DNA of 64,000 nt, taken from assembly GCA_025667525.1 (NCBI GenBank), contig CM046879.1, positions 357,926,752 to 357,990,751 of the forward strand, read 5' to 3'. The translations under genes and the position numbers were made by a program. Numbering within the stretch: position 1 is the stretch's first letter; each line of letters begins with the position of its first letter. Origin of the DNA: Glebionis coronaria (Eukaryota > Streptophyta > Magnoliopsida > Asterales > Asteraceae). The notes below the pieces were generated by a model, which ran no database searches, was not told where the DNA came from, and saw only the letters and a list, made by a program, of their open reading frames with translations. Below are positions 36,379-48,570 of this stretch, one piece after another.

Positions 36379-37103
36379 GGCGTGTTGTGTTTTGATTTGA
36401 AAAATTTTGTTTTTATATTAGCCATAATAATTATTTGTGTGATTAGCACTCTAATCATACGTATTGTCGGTTTTTTGTTTTTGTGTGAATATTATTACTA
36501 TATTGTATACGTAAAACAATAAATTCACAAGTACTCCAAAAGTTTGAAAACACAACCTTGATTTAGGATTTCATCACTCAATCATTGTATTCGAATCTCA
36601 AACAAAGAAAAAAGGCAAAATAGATAATTACTTTAGTGAAACTTAATTTTGAAAAACACAAACTATAAGGTGGGTATAAGGCGGGTGTTATAAAATACAC
36701 CCTAAAGAAAAAAGCTCTTAAGTGCTTCGCGCCGCCTCGTTTCTCCGCTTGCTTGTGCGTGTTTAGATAAAAAGGGCTAATCGAGTGTTTGCCAACCAAA
36801 GTATTATCTACATATCTATATATTTTCTTGGTTTCAAAAGATTAAACCCTCTTGAACGGTTTGGTGTTCCACCAACGTTCTAAATTCAGCGAAGGCGTTC
36901 ACTTCACGTGATCGTTTTCATTCCTTGAGGCTCCTTTAATCGAGAGATTTGATTTGAGAAGAGATTTGTAGATTTTTGTCTACGTAATACATCACAAAAA
37001 TCCAAAAAAAGTAAAAACAATCAAAAACAACAAAAAAATTGGAAAAAGTTAAAAACACCAAAAAGAATCTTCTTTTCTCATCCCCACGTTGTACGTGACG
37101 TTT
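36379..37103 (+). other. B untranslated leader
   Basis: About 0.7 kb of AT-rich leader between primer-binding site and gag, matching the C leader at about 56360-57070. No gene seen. Confidence 0.7.
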
Positions 37104-38444
37104 ATGCAAACTCGTAACCAAGCAAGACGTGCAAGTAAACGTCGTAATCGAAAGGAAAACACACCAACACCTTCTAGTGAAGAATCTCCAAGTGAGGAAC
37201 CTATTGTAGAACAAGAAGCCACCATGGCTAATCGTACTATGATGGAGTTGCTTCAAGCATCCACCGAGGGTTTTTGAGAAGCCATTGTGATTCCCGCCAT
37301 CCTTGCGTATAACTTTGAGATCTAGAAGGGTTCAATGTCTATGCTTCAAGCCAACAAGTTTCGCGGACATGAAAAAGACAACCCACATTATCACATTTCA
37401 ATTCAATCGTCTTACCGCGACTAGCAAGTTTAAGGATGTGCCCCATGACGCCATTAAGATGATGTTGTTTCCATACTCGTTAGATGGACCCGCCAAGATA
37501 TGTCTCGAGAAGAACCCCCAAATTCGATTTTGAAATGGGGTGATCTCGTTTCTAAGTTTGTGAACCAATTTTTTCCACCATCTAAAACAACACATTTGAA
37601 AAACGAGATTTCAAGATTTACTCAAATGTCTAATGAGAGTTTTTCTATGGCTTGGGAAAGATTTAAAGAAATGTTACATGAATGTCCACACCATGATTTT
37701 TCTGAATTGTATCAAATTGATACTTTTTACAATGGGCTTAATGATCATGAACGAGATTATTTGAATGCAGCCGCGGGTGGTAATTTTTTGTGCAAAACGA
37801 CCGATGAGGCTCTGAAAATAATTGAGAATAGGTCTAAGGTTTACAACCCTCGTAACACACCGAGTGTTGCCACTATGGGTTCGTCATCGTCGTCTCGTAG
37901 CATGAGTGCCTTGCAAGATGAAGCAAATGAGTAAAATAGGTTTTTTGATAGGTTTTCAACTCTCATGACTCATTGGAAAGCACAAGATGCTTTGAATTCC
38001 ACATCAGTTAAGGCGGTTGGAAAGAGTTGTATTTCGTGTGGTGGAGCTCATGATTTTTCCGAGTGCATTACCGCGGATGGTAACACTTCGAGTGCTTATG
38101 TACCAACGGGAACTTACAACCAAAACGGTCAAGGTTCCCGCCCAAATCAAGCTCCACAAAATCAAAATGCTAACAACTATCAAAACAACAATCAAAATGG
38201 TGGTTATCAAGGCAATCAACGTAACTATAACAAGCGTAATTACCAAAGTGGGAACAATGGGCAAATTCAAAATCAAAACCAAAACCGTTATTTTCAAACT
38301 ACTACACAAGGTTTTCAAAATGCTCACACTAAAAATCTTAATGGAGAATTTTTGGATTATGTAAAAGCAAATGATGCTAAGTTTGATAACATGCAATGTG
38401 AGATGATTAGCATAAGATCCGAGTTGAACATGAGATTAAACAAT
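37104..38444 (+). pseudogene. B Athila Gag, broken
   Basis: Start chosen at 37104 (MQTRNQARRASKRRNRKEN), aligned with the C Gag start. Order of parts: basic N-terminus, ANRTMMELLQASTEG, then a TGA at 37275-37277 where C has a Gly codon. Then come frameshifted pieces to 37500 (KMMLFPYSLDGPAKI), the capsid-like stretch PPNSILKWGDLVSKFVNQFF through DTFYNGLNDHERDYLNAAAG, a stop near 37932, the knuckle CISCGGAHDFSEC (CX2CX3HX4C) and an Asn/Gln-rich tail. The frame ends where the 3' LTR sequence begins at 38445. Gag would package RNA; it cannot be made whole here. Confidence 0.9.
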
Positions 38445-41400
38445 CATTGTGAATTAGGCCTTAATACTATCCAGAATATTGATTAAGGTTACACTAATCC
38501 TAAACCCACCCTTAAACCCCCATCACCATCACCTCACATGATTCTACCACCCTCCCCTGCCCCACTATTCACTCCCAAACAAAATACTTGCAGCAAATCA
38601 ATGACCCAAGCCTTTTCTTACATCCTAAGCTTGGATTGGACCCCTTCGATCAACTTTTCACCACTGGCATCACATGTATCTCCATAACAAGTCCAACTTC
38701 GTCAAAGGTTATTCAAACTTCCAAGGGCATTTAAGGACTTCTACCCATTAGGGTTTCAAGTTTATCTTACAGCATTTAGGTCTTGTATGGCTCTATATAA
38801 AGCCCTTAGCTTACAACATTACAACTTGTTCTTAGATTCCTAGGTCAAAAATCTGTAAAGCCTTATTTTCAAGTGAATGAATTAAGTGTTTGATTTTGTG
38901 ACGAATTCCAAGATACAATCTTGATATTCTGTTGTTATTGTTTAAAGTTTGTGAGTTTGAAGTCTCATAGTTTGGTTTTAAAGATTGTGCAAGATTTTTC
39001 AAAAGTTTCAAAAACTTGATTTTTTTAAGTTCTTGTTCAAACACTTGAACTTTTTGGGCTATAAGTAGATCATAACTCCTTGATAAAGAGTTTATCATGG
39101 TGTTGTGAGGTTTGTGGTTTGGGAAGGATCAAGGGGTGGGGTGCAAGATTGAAAAGGTCTTGGTTATTTTTCCATTTTTCCTTTATTTTTCTGTTTGTTA
39201 CTAACTTTGTTGATCTTAGCAGTGTTTTGTTGGAAGCTTGTGGTTGTTAAGCTACCACAAAAGCTCTAAAATTCGTAAGTGTGGATGTGAATTCATGAGG
39301 TTTGTCCTCTTTTCTTGAAAAATCTGTCAAAATTTTGGTTCTAAGTGATTTTTGTGGTCTGCTAGTGTATGTGTGTTTTTATGCATGCAACTTGGTTCTT
39401 AGTTAATATATTTGATGTTATGATGATTATTTGAGCTTAAATCAGTCTTGAGAATACTTTTACTTTATTAATATTGGATTTAATAAGTATAAAGGGTGTT
39501 TAGGATTACTATTTGGTCCTAATCTGTATCAGTTTGAGTAAGATTTAATGGTTTATTTGAGTTTGTATTTGTTATTAAGGTGTTTGTGTGCTAATATTTA
39601 CAAGTTTTGTGCTTTCAAACTATAAATCTGAATCTGTGGTCTATCAAGCTTGTTTTAGGTCCATTTGAACTGAAATCTTGTGCACACCTAGATTGTATGT
39701 TAATCTAGGGATAACAAGTGATAAAACATAATTATTATAACTTGTTGAGTAGATTTGTGGTATATCAGCAAGTAGGACTTTGTGTTCATCATTTATTCAT
39801 CAGTAACCTACTTGTGCTTGAATCTTGTTCAAAGCTTGGAATCAGTGTATGAAATGAGTTAATGTGTGTGTCACTAAGTTGTATTGAGCTTGTGTATGCA
39901 TTTGGTAGACTATGGTCAGCTTATACTAGCTTAATCATTAGCTTATATCACCAGATCTGCTTATAACATGTCTGTGCCATGTCTGTGTAATCTTTGATTA
40001 ACCTGTATCATTTGGCTGAGTGATTTTGTGTTTCCTTGCTTGTTATTGAATCCTTACAACCCACTGGTTATAAGGGTGCCTTGATTGTCCAAAGAAACCA
40101 AGTGAGTCACTCTAAAACAGCAAGTCAAATAGTCAAAGCAGTGGGAACTCTTTCCCACTGCTGCTAGCCACTGCTAGTGTAAATTGGTCAACAGCTTATT
40201 TATAAGTCATTCTAGCTTATTCTATTGTGCAACAATTTATTTTTGTGATAGATCTTATTATTTTGAGTTTATTAATCAGTTTTGAAGTTTATAGCTTTTG
40301 ACTAGAAAACGACTATTTTGTCTTTTTCAAAAACAGCATATTGCTTATTTCAGCTTATTGAGTGTGCTTATTTGAAATTTTTTGTTGATTAAGCTTAGTT
40401 TTGTCATTTAAAACATTTTGCAACAAGAATCAGCAATTGAAACTGCCTAGAACTCGAAAACGACTATTTTGTCATTTTGTGTAGAGAGCTTTTGCTTATT
40501 TCAGGCTTATTTCTTAGGCTTATATAAAAATTCTTTTTACAAACAGCTTAATTAGGTCAAGAGAAGGATGTGTGTCATATTTCAGCTTATGGAATCAGCT
40601 TATAGCTTAATGGGCCAAAAAGCCCATTAAGGATAAGTTGTTTTGAAATAAGCTGAGATAAGCTCATTTTCAGCTTTTGGGCCTTTGGAATTTTGTGTTT
40701 AGAATTGAATTTTAAGCTTAACTGGAAGTTTTGGGCCATTTTTGTGAACATTTTTCTTATTGGGCCAATTTGAGGCCATTAAGGGGTCTGTTTTACTATT
40801 TGGACCATTTGAAGACCCATTAGGGGTATTTTGTACTTTCAAGTTCATTTATGTATAAATTAGGTTAAATTAAACTAGTTTGCAAGTTTTTAGAATTTTT
40901 TATAAATTTTGAATTTTTATTAATATTTTATTATTATTTTATTATTAAAATTAATTTTTAACATTTTTGCAACTTTTCGTTTTTCCTAGGTTAAAAACAT
41001 TAAGTTAGGATTTTTAAAACTTTTAGATTAATTTTCTTGTCATTCAATTAATTTTTAGAATTACTTTAATATTTTTATAGTTTTTAATCATTTTTAAATA
41101 GTTTTAATTAATTTTAAATTTTCCAAAAATAGTTTTTAGATTAATTAAGTTATTTTAGAGGTATACAAGTTAAAAAATCTCATTTTGGGCTTTTAGTTAA
41201 TTAAAATGATTTTTTGGGATTTAATTAGCATTAAAAAATTACTATTTAGTTAAATAAAAGGTTTGAGTGAATTTTGATTTTTTGTAAACTCTAATTACAT
41301 TTTTTAGCATTTATTGTAATTTTCTAGGAATTTTTTGGGTAATTTTTAAATTTCATCATATTTTACGGTTTTACGTGTACGACTTTCATCTTAGTTTAAT

Positions 41401-41607
41401 TTTAATCGTAACCGTCATCCTTTTCTCTTTTCTTTCTTCATAATCATAATCACAAATATTAATCATCTCTTTACACAACACACTAGCCTCCTTGAGAATG
41501 ATTCCACACCATTTTGGGTCATAAACACTTGGTTTTCCTAAACCACTTGTTTAATACTTTCCCTAATTACCTCGTTTTCCTAAAAGAGTGTGAATTCACA
41601 ACTGTCA
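38445..41607 (+). mobile_element. B 3' LTR, 5'-truncated
   Basis: It starts at a point equivalent to about 33195 in the 5' LTR (cattgtgaattaggcc) and continues to CACAACTGTCA. The TATA copy is at 38791-38803. The join with gag shares at most one or two bases with the lost sequence, so it is not a homologous exchange. Confidence 0.92.
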
Positions 41608-41959
41608 ATTATTAATAATAAGTAAAGTTTAATTAGTAAATACAAATCATGGTATAAAGGTTATAGCTTATTAATTAAATAACTTGGTTAATTAATTAAA
41701 CTATACACTATAAGAATTGAATTAAAAATACATGTTTTAATTAAATTAAGCTAAGTAAAATACTTTAGGTTATACATGAAATATAAATTTTAATATTTAA
41801 CCTAAGTCATGAATTTAATTAAATTAACTAGTCTAGGAAATAGTTTAATTAAATATTTTTCTGATTTTTAAAATTTACCCGAGACCCGAACTCGTTTTTT
41901 TAGAAATTAACCCGATCCCGAACCCGTGGTCACACATAAGCCGAGCCAAACAGCCATAC

Positions 41960-42280
41960 CAGTAGCTAGACCGGCTAGCCGGTTGCCACTGGTGGCTCTC
42001 AGTTCCCACTACCGAGCCACGACAGCCACTGCCGAGCCCGGTTCACACCGGTTCCCTCTGTTATGTTGTTCGGTTCCCACTGTTAGCACAAAAGGCCCTA
42101 CTGAGACCCTATTGGTCTCGGTTGGCACTCGATCCAAGCCCAAAACCATACCCCGACCTTGAGTCAGGGTCCCTTTCTTTTGTCCGAGCATAAACCAACC
42201 AAGCCGAGACCCCTTTGTGGTCTCGGTGGTGGTGATGAAGACAAGCCGAGAGCCCATGGCTCTCGGTGGTGTCTCGGCGA
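41960..42280. repeat. Hairpin cluster in A LTR
   Basis: Perfect inverted repeats: ACCGGCTAGCCGGT near 41969; GAGACC/GGTCTC at 42103-42119; CCGAGACC/GGTCTCGG at 42204-42226; CCGAGAGC/GCTCTCGG at 42246-42266; plus further CCGAG and CGGTT words. The block is much richer in GC than its surroundings. Confidence 0.85.
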
Positions 42281-42917
42281 ACCAAAACCCGCACCAAACA
42301 CCCCCGTTTTACATGTTTTTAATTAATCCCACATGTTCTTGATTTGTTTTTATGATTAATTAAATAATAATCATGAATTCACAAAAGAATTAAAAATAAA
42401 AGTAAGTGTTTGATTATACCGAACTCGTTTGAAGAAAATATTAAGATCACGATCACGTACACACAAAAATCAATAAGCAAAAATCGTCCGGATCGTCCTT
42501 GTGGTTGCTCAACGGCCGGCGGCAAGAAGGACAAAAGGGACGCAATGAAACTTTTTTTGTAACCTAAAATTATGAATAAGTTTCCTGGAGTTTTTGTTTA
42601 ACATAGGTATAAGTTGGGTCATGGGCCAAGCCCACTTCTTCTTTCTTTCTCTTGTCTTAGTCGCGGCCTAAAGGGAGCCCACGGGGAAACCCGTATCTTT
42701 TCCCGAGTTAAGTTGTTTACGTGATCGTTCATGTTTAATTATCTTGTATTTTATATGTCGTGGGCTTAACACATTTATAATATATATACGTAATTACATG
42801 TTATTAAATATCGTGACACGTGATTTATATTATAAATGGAAAGTTTTAATTTTACCTTATTTTCGTGTATATACTGTTCATGTGTACTGTTCATGGTATT
42901 TTAATGCGGGTTCTACA

Positions 42918-42935
42918 ACTCTTCCCCTCTAAAAG
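42918..42935 (-). other. Polypurine tract of element A
   Basis: The minus strand reads CTTTTAGAGGGGAAGAGT just before the LTR start TGTAGAACCC, fixing A as minus-oriented. Confidence 0.8.
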
Positions 42936-44158
42936 AACAATTCTTCCTCGAATTGGAGAAACATAAACTGAAAGAAACCAACCCGAATTAGAACTGGAAA
43001 TGAGGGTAAAAAGCCCGTATAGACTCCTCCGTCTCCCAAGTTGCTTCCTGCTCAGGATGATCCCTCCAAAGGATTTTGACGAAATGGATCGTCTTCCTCC
43101 GCATGACACGATCTTGTCGTTTAAGAACTCTCTCGGGTTCTTTGACATATGAAAGATCCTCTCGAATCTTATCAAGCGGATACTGGACAACATGAACTGG
43201 ATGATAGTTGTATCCTCTGAGTAAGGACACATGGAACACGTTGTGACCGTGTGATAGCTGAAGCGGTAATGCTAAACGATATGACACTTCACCAACGCGT
43301 TCTATTATGTCGAACGGTCTGATGAAGCGAGGACTGAGCTTCCCTCTGATTCCAAAATGTTTAATTCCTCGTGCAGGTGATACCTTGAGGAAAACGTGAT
43401 CACCTACATTAAATGAGACATCTCTACGACGTTTATCATCATAGCTCTTCTGACGAGCACGAGCTTCCTAAAGCTTTGCCTTGGCGACGGCGACCTTCTC
43501 ATTATTCACCTTAATCATCTTTGGACCCTCTAGCAGTCGTTCGCCCACCTGATCCCAGCAGATTGGGGCGCGACACTTCCTACCATACAACATCTCAAAA
43601 GGAGCACACTTGATGCTAGCGTGCCAGCTGTTGTTGTATGCAAACTCCACTAGAAATATATAATCATCCCAGCTTCCTGACCACTCTAGAGCACACGCCC
43701 TCAGCATGTCCTCTAGTGTCTGAATGGTATGTTCCGACTATCCATCCGTCTGAGGATGGAAGGCAGTGCTGAGCTTAAGTCTGGTGCCCCAAGATTTCTA
43801 CAGACTCTGCCAGAAATGTTATGTTAAACGGGGATCTCTGTCAGAGATGATTTCTGATGGAGTACCATGCAGTCTCATGATCTCCTTCTGAAAAGTGGCT
43901 GCTAATTTGCTGACCGGATGCTCCTTGCGGATAGGCAGAAAATGAGCAGATTTAGTCAACCTATCAATAATAACCCAGATAGCGTCGTTCTTCCTCTGAG
44001 TCATAGGAAGAACAGTAACAAAATCCATGACGATTTTGTCCCACTTTCATGCTGGAATATCTAGTGGTTGTAGTAAACCACTAGCTCGCTGGTGTTTGAT
44101 CTTAACCTGTTCGTAGATCATACATTTAGAAACGAAGGTGGCAACATCCTGCTTCAAA
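42936..44158 (-). pseudogene. A integrase and chromodomain
   Basis: Frames read right to left: the zinc region end (GLKQDVATFVSKC, near 44150-44110), then the core frame 44028-43819 with MDFVTVLPMTQRKNDAIWVI, IDRLTKSAHFLPI and SDRDPRLT, then stops near 43813 and 43740. Next is 43707-43471 (AYNNSWHASI, FEMLYGRKCRAPICWDQVG), a TAG at 43468-43470, and an open part with FLKVSPARGIKHFGIRGKLS. The end (43287-42988) is a chromodomain with VHVVQYPLDKIREDL and FVKILWRDHPEQEATWE, which in such elements reads histone marks to guide integration. The chromodomain itself is uninterrupted. The SINE at 44159 separates the zinc region from its start. Confidence 0.88.
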
Positions 44159-44324
44159 CTCAATTCCCACTAGGTGCAAACAACCTTGAAGTGGCCATGC
44201 CAACCTCCTGAAAAGGGAGGGCTTTACCTGGTTTGAGTCTGTGTGGCGGTGGGCTCAAACCCCGTGGATTAGTCGGCCAATGAGTCGGAAATCACGGTTA
44301 CCAAAAAAAACATCTTGCTTCATA
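44143..44324 (+). mobile_element. SINE-like insert with its TSDs, in A pol
   Basis: The body is about 44159-44308, ending in a short A-run (ggttaccaaaaaaaa). It is flanked by imperfect 15-16-bp repeats, acatcctgcttcaaac (44143-44158) and acatcttgcttcatac (from about 44309). On the host's minus strand both repeats encode (M/L)KQDV, so host codons are duplicated around the insert. The body has ggtttgagtctgtg and gggctcaaacccc, similar to a pol III box B, and agtcgg...atcacggttacc before the tail. Not assigned to a named family. Confidence 0.72.
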
Positions 44325-44527
44325 CCACTCTACCAAAAATTTTGCTTGAAGTCGTGGTACATCTTGGTAGAACCAGGATGTATGGTAAATGGAGAGCTGT
44401 GAGCTTCTGTCAGCACAGCTTTCCTGAGTGTAGAGTCATCAGGAACCACTAGTCTAGTGCCCTGCCATAAGATACTGTCATTGTCAACACGAAACTCCGT
44501 CTGTTGATCAAGGTTCTGAATGATAGC
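44309..44527 (-). pseudogene. A pol: RNase H-integrase junction, left side of C
   Basis: The minus frame reads AIIQNLDQQTEFRVDNDSIL, WQGTRLVVPDDSTLRKAVLT, EAHSSPFTIHPGSTKMYHD, the standard region from RNase H end to the integrase zinc-binding start. It is interrupted at 44527 by Athila C and continues at 61132. Joining across C gives a plausible reading. Confidence 0.82.
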
Positions 44528-47500
44528 TGATGTAGTGTTTTTACTACCCTTTAGGAAAAGAGCGTAAAAGTGGCAAGTATTAAGTGTCGGTTTAGGAAAA
44601 CCAAGCACTAATGACCAAATTAAGTTCAAGTTCGTTTCCCAAGGAATCAAGTGTGTTGTGTAAAGAATTGATTAACTTTGTGATTATAATTTATGAGAAA
44701 ATAAAAAGAGAAATGATGATGGTTACGATTATGAATAAAACTATGACGAAAAGTCGTACACGTAAAGCAGTAAAATATGACGAAATTTAAAAATTAACCC
44801 AAAAATTCCTAGAAAATTGCAATAAATCCTAAAAAATGTAATTAGAGTTTACATAAAATCAAAAATCCCTCAAACCTTTTATTTAATTAAATGATAATTT
44901 TTTAATGCTAAATAAAGCCTAAAAAATCAATTTAATTAACAAAAAGCCCAAAATGAGATTTTTTAACTTGTAAACTCTAAAATGATTTAACTAAATTTAA
45001 AACTATTTTTTTGAAAGTTTTAAAATTAATTAAAACTATTTAAAAATAATTAAAAACTATAAAAACTTAAAATAATTCTAAAAATTAATCTAATGACAAC
45101 AAATTAATCTAAAAATTTTAAAATTCCTAACTTAATGTATTTGAACTAGAAAAAAAGAAAAACTTGCAAAAATCTAAATTTTAATTTTTAATAATAAAAT
45201 AATAATAAAATATTAATAAAAATCCAAAATTTATAAAAAATTCTAAAAAGTTGCAAACTAGTTTATTTTAACCTAATAAATATAGAAATGAACTTGACAT
45301 TACCAAAATACCCCTAATGGGCCTTAAAATGAGCTAAATAACAAAACAGTCCCTTAATGGGATGAAATTAGGCCCAATAATAAAAGTCCACCAAATAAGC
45401 CCAAATCACCTACTGGACTCAAAATTTGATTTTAAGCACAAAACTCTGAAGGCCCAAAAGCTGAAAATGTGCTTATCACAGCTTAATTGTCAACAACTTA
45501 TTCTTAATGGGCTTTTTGGCCCATTAAGCCATAAGCTAATGCCATAAGCTCTAATTTGACACACAAGCTTCTTTTAGGATACTTAAGAGATCTGTGAAAA
45601 GAAATTTTGAAAAAGCCCAAGAAATAAGCCTGAAATAAGCCAAAGCTCTCTATAGAAAACGACAAAATAGTCGTTTTTGAGTCCTAGGCTACCTCAAGTG
45701 CTGATTCAAGTTACAAAAGGTTTTAAATGACTTAGTTAAGCAAAATCAACAAAAAGTTTTCAAATAAGCACAAAGAATAAGCTGGAATAAGCTAATAAGC
45801 ACTTATGAAAAGTTATGTCAATTGGTTTTCTAGTCAAACCCTAATATGCTCCAGATGAGTCCTATGGGTCAAATAAGGAAGATTGATCACAAAAAATAAG
45901 TTGTTGCAAGTCTGGATAAGAGAAAATGGCTTATGAATAAGCTGTTTGATAATTAACACTAGTAGTGGCTAGCAACAGGGGAAAGGAGTTCCCACTGCTT
46001 GACTTCTTTGACATTTTTTCATTTGTGGATTTTTGTTGGATTCAAGTTAAGCAAAGGCACCCTTGTAATCTGTGGATCACAAGGAGTCAATAAAAACACA
46101 AATTCAACAAGCCAATTGATACAGTTAATTCAAAAGATCACCAAATATGCACCAGACATGAACAATAAGCAGATTTCAACAAATAAGCAGTTTTAGCAAG
46201 AATAAGCCAACCAAATTGAACCTAATTCACACAACAACTTATACTAATTCAAATGAACATAAATAAACAGGTTTCATGCAATGATTCAAAGTATAGACAA
46301 AGATTCAAGATCAAATAAGTTACTGATGAACAAAGAACAAACAGATTTCAAACTTTGCTGATATACTTGACCACAAATCCAATTTCAAACCCTCAAATCT
46401 CTTTAGCAGGTTATATAAACTTGATTTAATTACTTGTTAGCCCTAAGCATGCATACAATCTATGTGTTACCAAGATCTTAGGTCAAAACAGGCAAAAATC
46501 AACAAGTTATAGCACAATAAATATTTTGATGTTCAAAAGCCAAAAACTTGCAATCAATAGCACACGACCAAGTATTTATCAGATACCAACACAAATAAAC
46601 AACAAACTCTTACTTAAAATCAAATTTCAAGCTTAAACAGGTTAACCCAAACACCCCTTTCACTTTTTAAATCCAATTTTAACAAAGCAAATGTGTGATT
46701 CATTTTATCCCCAGCCTAATCTAGCATCATATCATCAATATTATGCAGTATCAAGCAATTTTAAGCCACAAGAACAACAATTATAACAGCAGAACACAAA
46801 ATCACCAAAATCAAGTACTTTATCAGATTTTGGTTAAAAGGGATCAAACCTCATGAATGTAAATCGACACTCACGAATTTTTGAGCTAATGTGCCTAGCA
46901 AAACAAGGCGCAAGCTTCCTATAACCCTGCTAAGATTCAACAAGTTTAGAGCACAATTATATAAAACAGAAAAGTGAAAAAGCTTGATTAATGCAACCTT
47001 TGTACGCACTCCTTGATTATCCCCAAACCACAAGCTCCCAACACCTTGACAATCTTCTTATCAGGGTGTTTAGATCACTTGTAATCCAAAAATTCCAAGG
47101 ATGTACCAAAGACTTAGCAAAATATCAAGTTTTGAGAAAACTTTGCAATTTCTTGCACAAGGTTTAAAAATACGTTTTAAGATTCAATAAGCACAAACAT
47201 ATATCAATAACAAGAAAAGATTAAAGTTGGCACTTGGATTTCATCAGCAATATCAAACAGTTTTTCATTAAAATGAAACAAGGATTTACAAATTTGTGAA
47301 TAAGGAAAAACCAAGAGCAAAAGCTAAATGAAGTAGGTCCTATGCCTTATATAGGCTACAATGATGAACTAGTAAACATAAAAAACGTAAACCCTAATGT
47401 GTAGAAGTCCCAAATTGCCCTTGAGGATTTTGAAAATCTGCTTGAACATGTGAGTTCTTCTTGGCGTTTTGTTGTTGCTGACTATGTGGAATTTGATCAA

Positions 47501-48554
47501 AGGCGTCAAATAAGCTTAGGTTGTAAGCTTCAATGTGGGGCGTTGGATATTTGGCACTGTTTTGGCATCTTCCCAAAATTTTTATAGCAGGGTTTATCAT
47601 GTGAGTTGTTGGATGATGTGGCACGGGGTTTAAGAGTTGGGATGTGTTTATATTGAGGTTAATCATAAATCTGGAGAGAATTAGGGTTTAATTCAAAGGA
47701 TTAAAAAAAACCCTAATTCATGTTTTTGGTGAATAGTTAAGTGTTTAATCAATATTATGTTTTAAAAAGTTGTTAACCGCCCATTTTTAACTTAATAAAT
47801 TAAGTTGTTAAAACCGGTTATGAGTGGATTTGGCGTGGCCAAAGGGTGGCCTTTCATTGGTTGTGAGGGTGATTGGGAAACTTGGCAGCATATGAGTGGT
47901 CTAGGTATCTTTCATGTTGGCAAGAAACCCCCCCCCCCCCCCCTTCTTTCTTCTTTCTTTCACTTTATGTTTAACAGCATGAAAACTGAAAACCCTTTGT
48001 AATGAAATTTCAGTTTTCACACTTTTTCCCCAAATAGTTTTGGAAAAGTATTTCAAGGGTATTACTTGTAATTTTATGATTCTTGAAGGGGTGTTTTGGC
48101 ATTTTCTTCATTCTTTAAGATGTTGACTTGTATTGTTGACTTCTTGGAGGACTAATATTGACAAGTCTTCATTTTTTAGGGAACATTCTTGCCAATTCTT
48201 CAAAGTGGAGGGCCCTTTTTGTACATTTGACAAACTTTAAGGACCAAACTTGTAATTATGAATATACAAGGGTTTAACGTGTCAATTCTTCAATATTGGA
48301 GGACCCTTCTTGTACAATCTTCAATTCTTCAAGGGTTATTCTTGGAAAATCACCTTAGGGCTTGGTTCATTGTGCGGCTTCGTTTCCCGTGTTCGTTTTT
48401 GCTTGTTTCTTGTGATCTTTTGTCATTTTCTCAATATCCGTACCTAAAATACACATGTAACAAACACAAGCATATATTTGGCATATTTCATGATATTTGA
48501 TGTATTTTAAGCCTAATTTGGACGATGAGACTATGTATAAAAGCAATCTCATCA
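44528..48554 (-). mobile_element. C 3' LTR
   Basis: Minus-strand start TGATGAGATTGC at 48554. TATA at 47346-47355 (minus CCTATATAAGG). About eleven exact AATAAGC between 45390 and 46205. A run of 16 C occurs at 47928-47943 where the other LTR has a short run. Confidence 0.93.
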
Positions 48555-48570
48555 CTCCCTCATACTAAAC
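48555..48570 (-). other. Polypurine tract of C
   Basis: The minus strand reads a purine-rich run (AGTATGAGGGAG) immediately before the LTR start. It parallels the H tract. Confidence 0.7.

Larger units (their letters stand above)
32404..41607 (+). mobile_element. Element B: Athila (Ty3/gypsy) deletion derivative
   Basis: Flanked by perfect attat TSDs (32399-32403 and 41608-41612). It has a 3.95-kb 5' LTR, tRNA-Asp primer-binding site, leader and gag, then joins directly into the 3' LTR about 0.79 kb from its start. Protease, pol, purine tract and the first part of the 3' LTR are missing. The LTR is the same family as that of element C. The Athila call rests on the tRNA-Asp primer, LTR size and Gag. 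Confidence 0.9.
31110..42917 (-). mobile_element. Element A 3' LTR, interrupted by Athila B
   Basis: The LTR runs TGTAACACCC (31110) to TTCTACA (42917) in plus reading, that is TGTAGAACCC...GGGTGTTACA on the minus strand. Element B with attat TSDs occupies 32404-41607, leaving an LTR of about 2.6 kb. A minus-strand purine tract and chromovirus pol follow on the right. It contains a cluster of perfect hairpins at about 41960-42280. The partner LTR is outside the window. Confidence 0.8.

Noticed and set aside
36578..37256. Minus-strand frames in the B leader and gag
   Set aside because: They run opposite to the recognisable Gag frame and have no match.
41926..42297. Overlapping open frames in the A LTR
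   Set aside because: They follow from the local GC-rich hairpin block, run in both directions and match nothing known.
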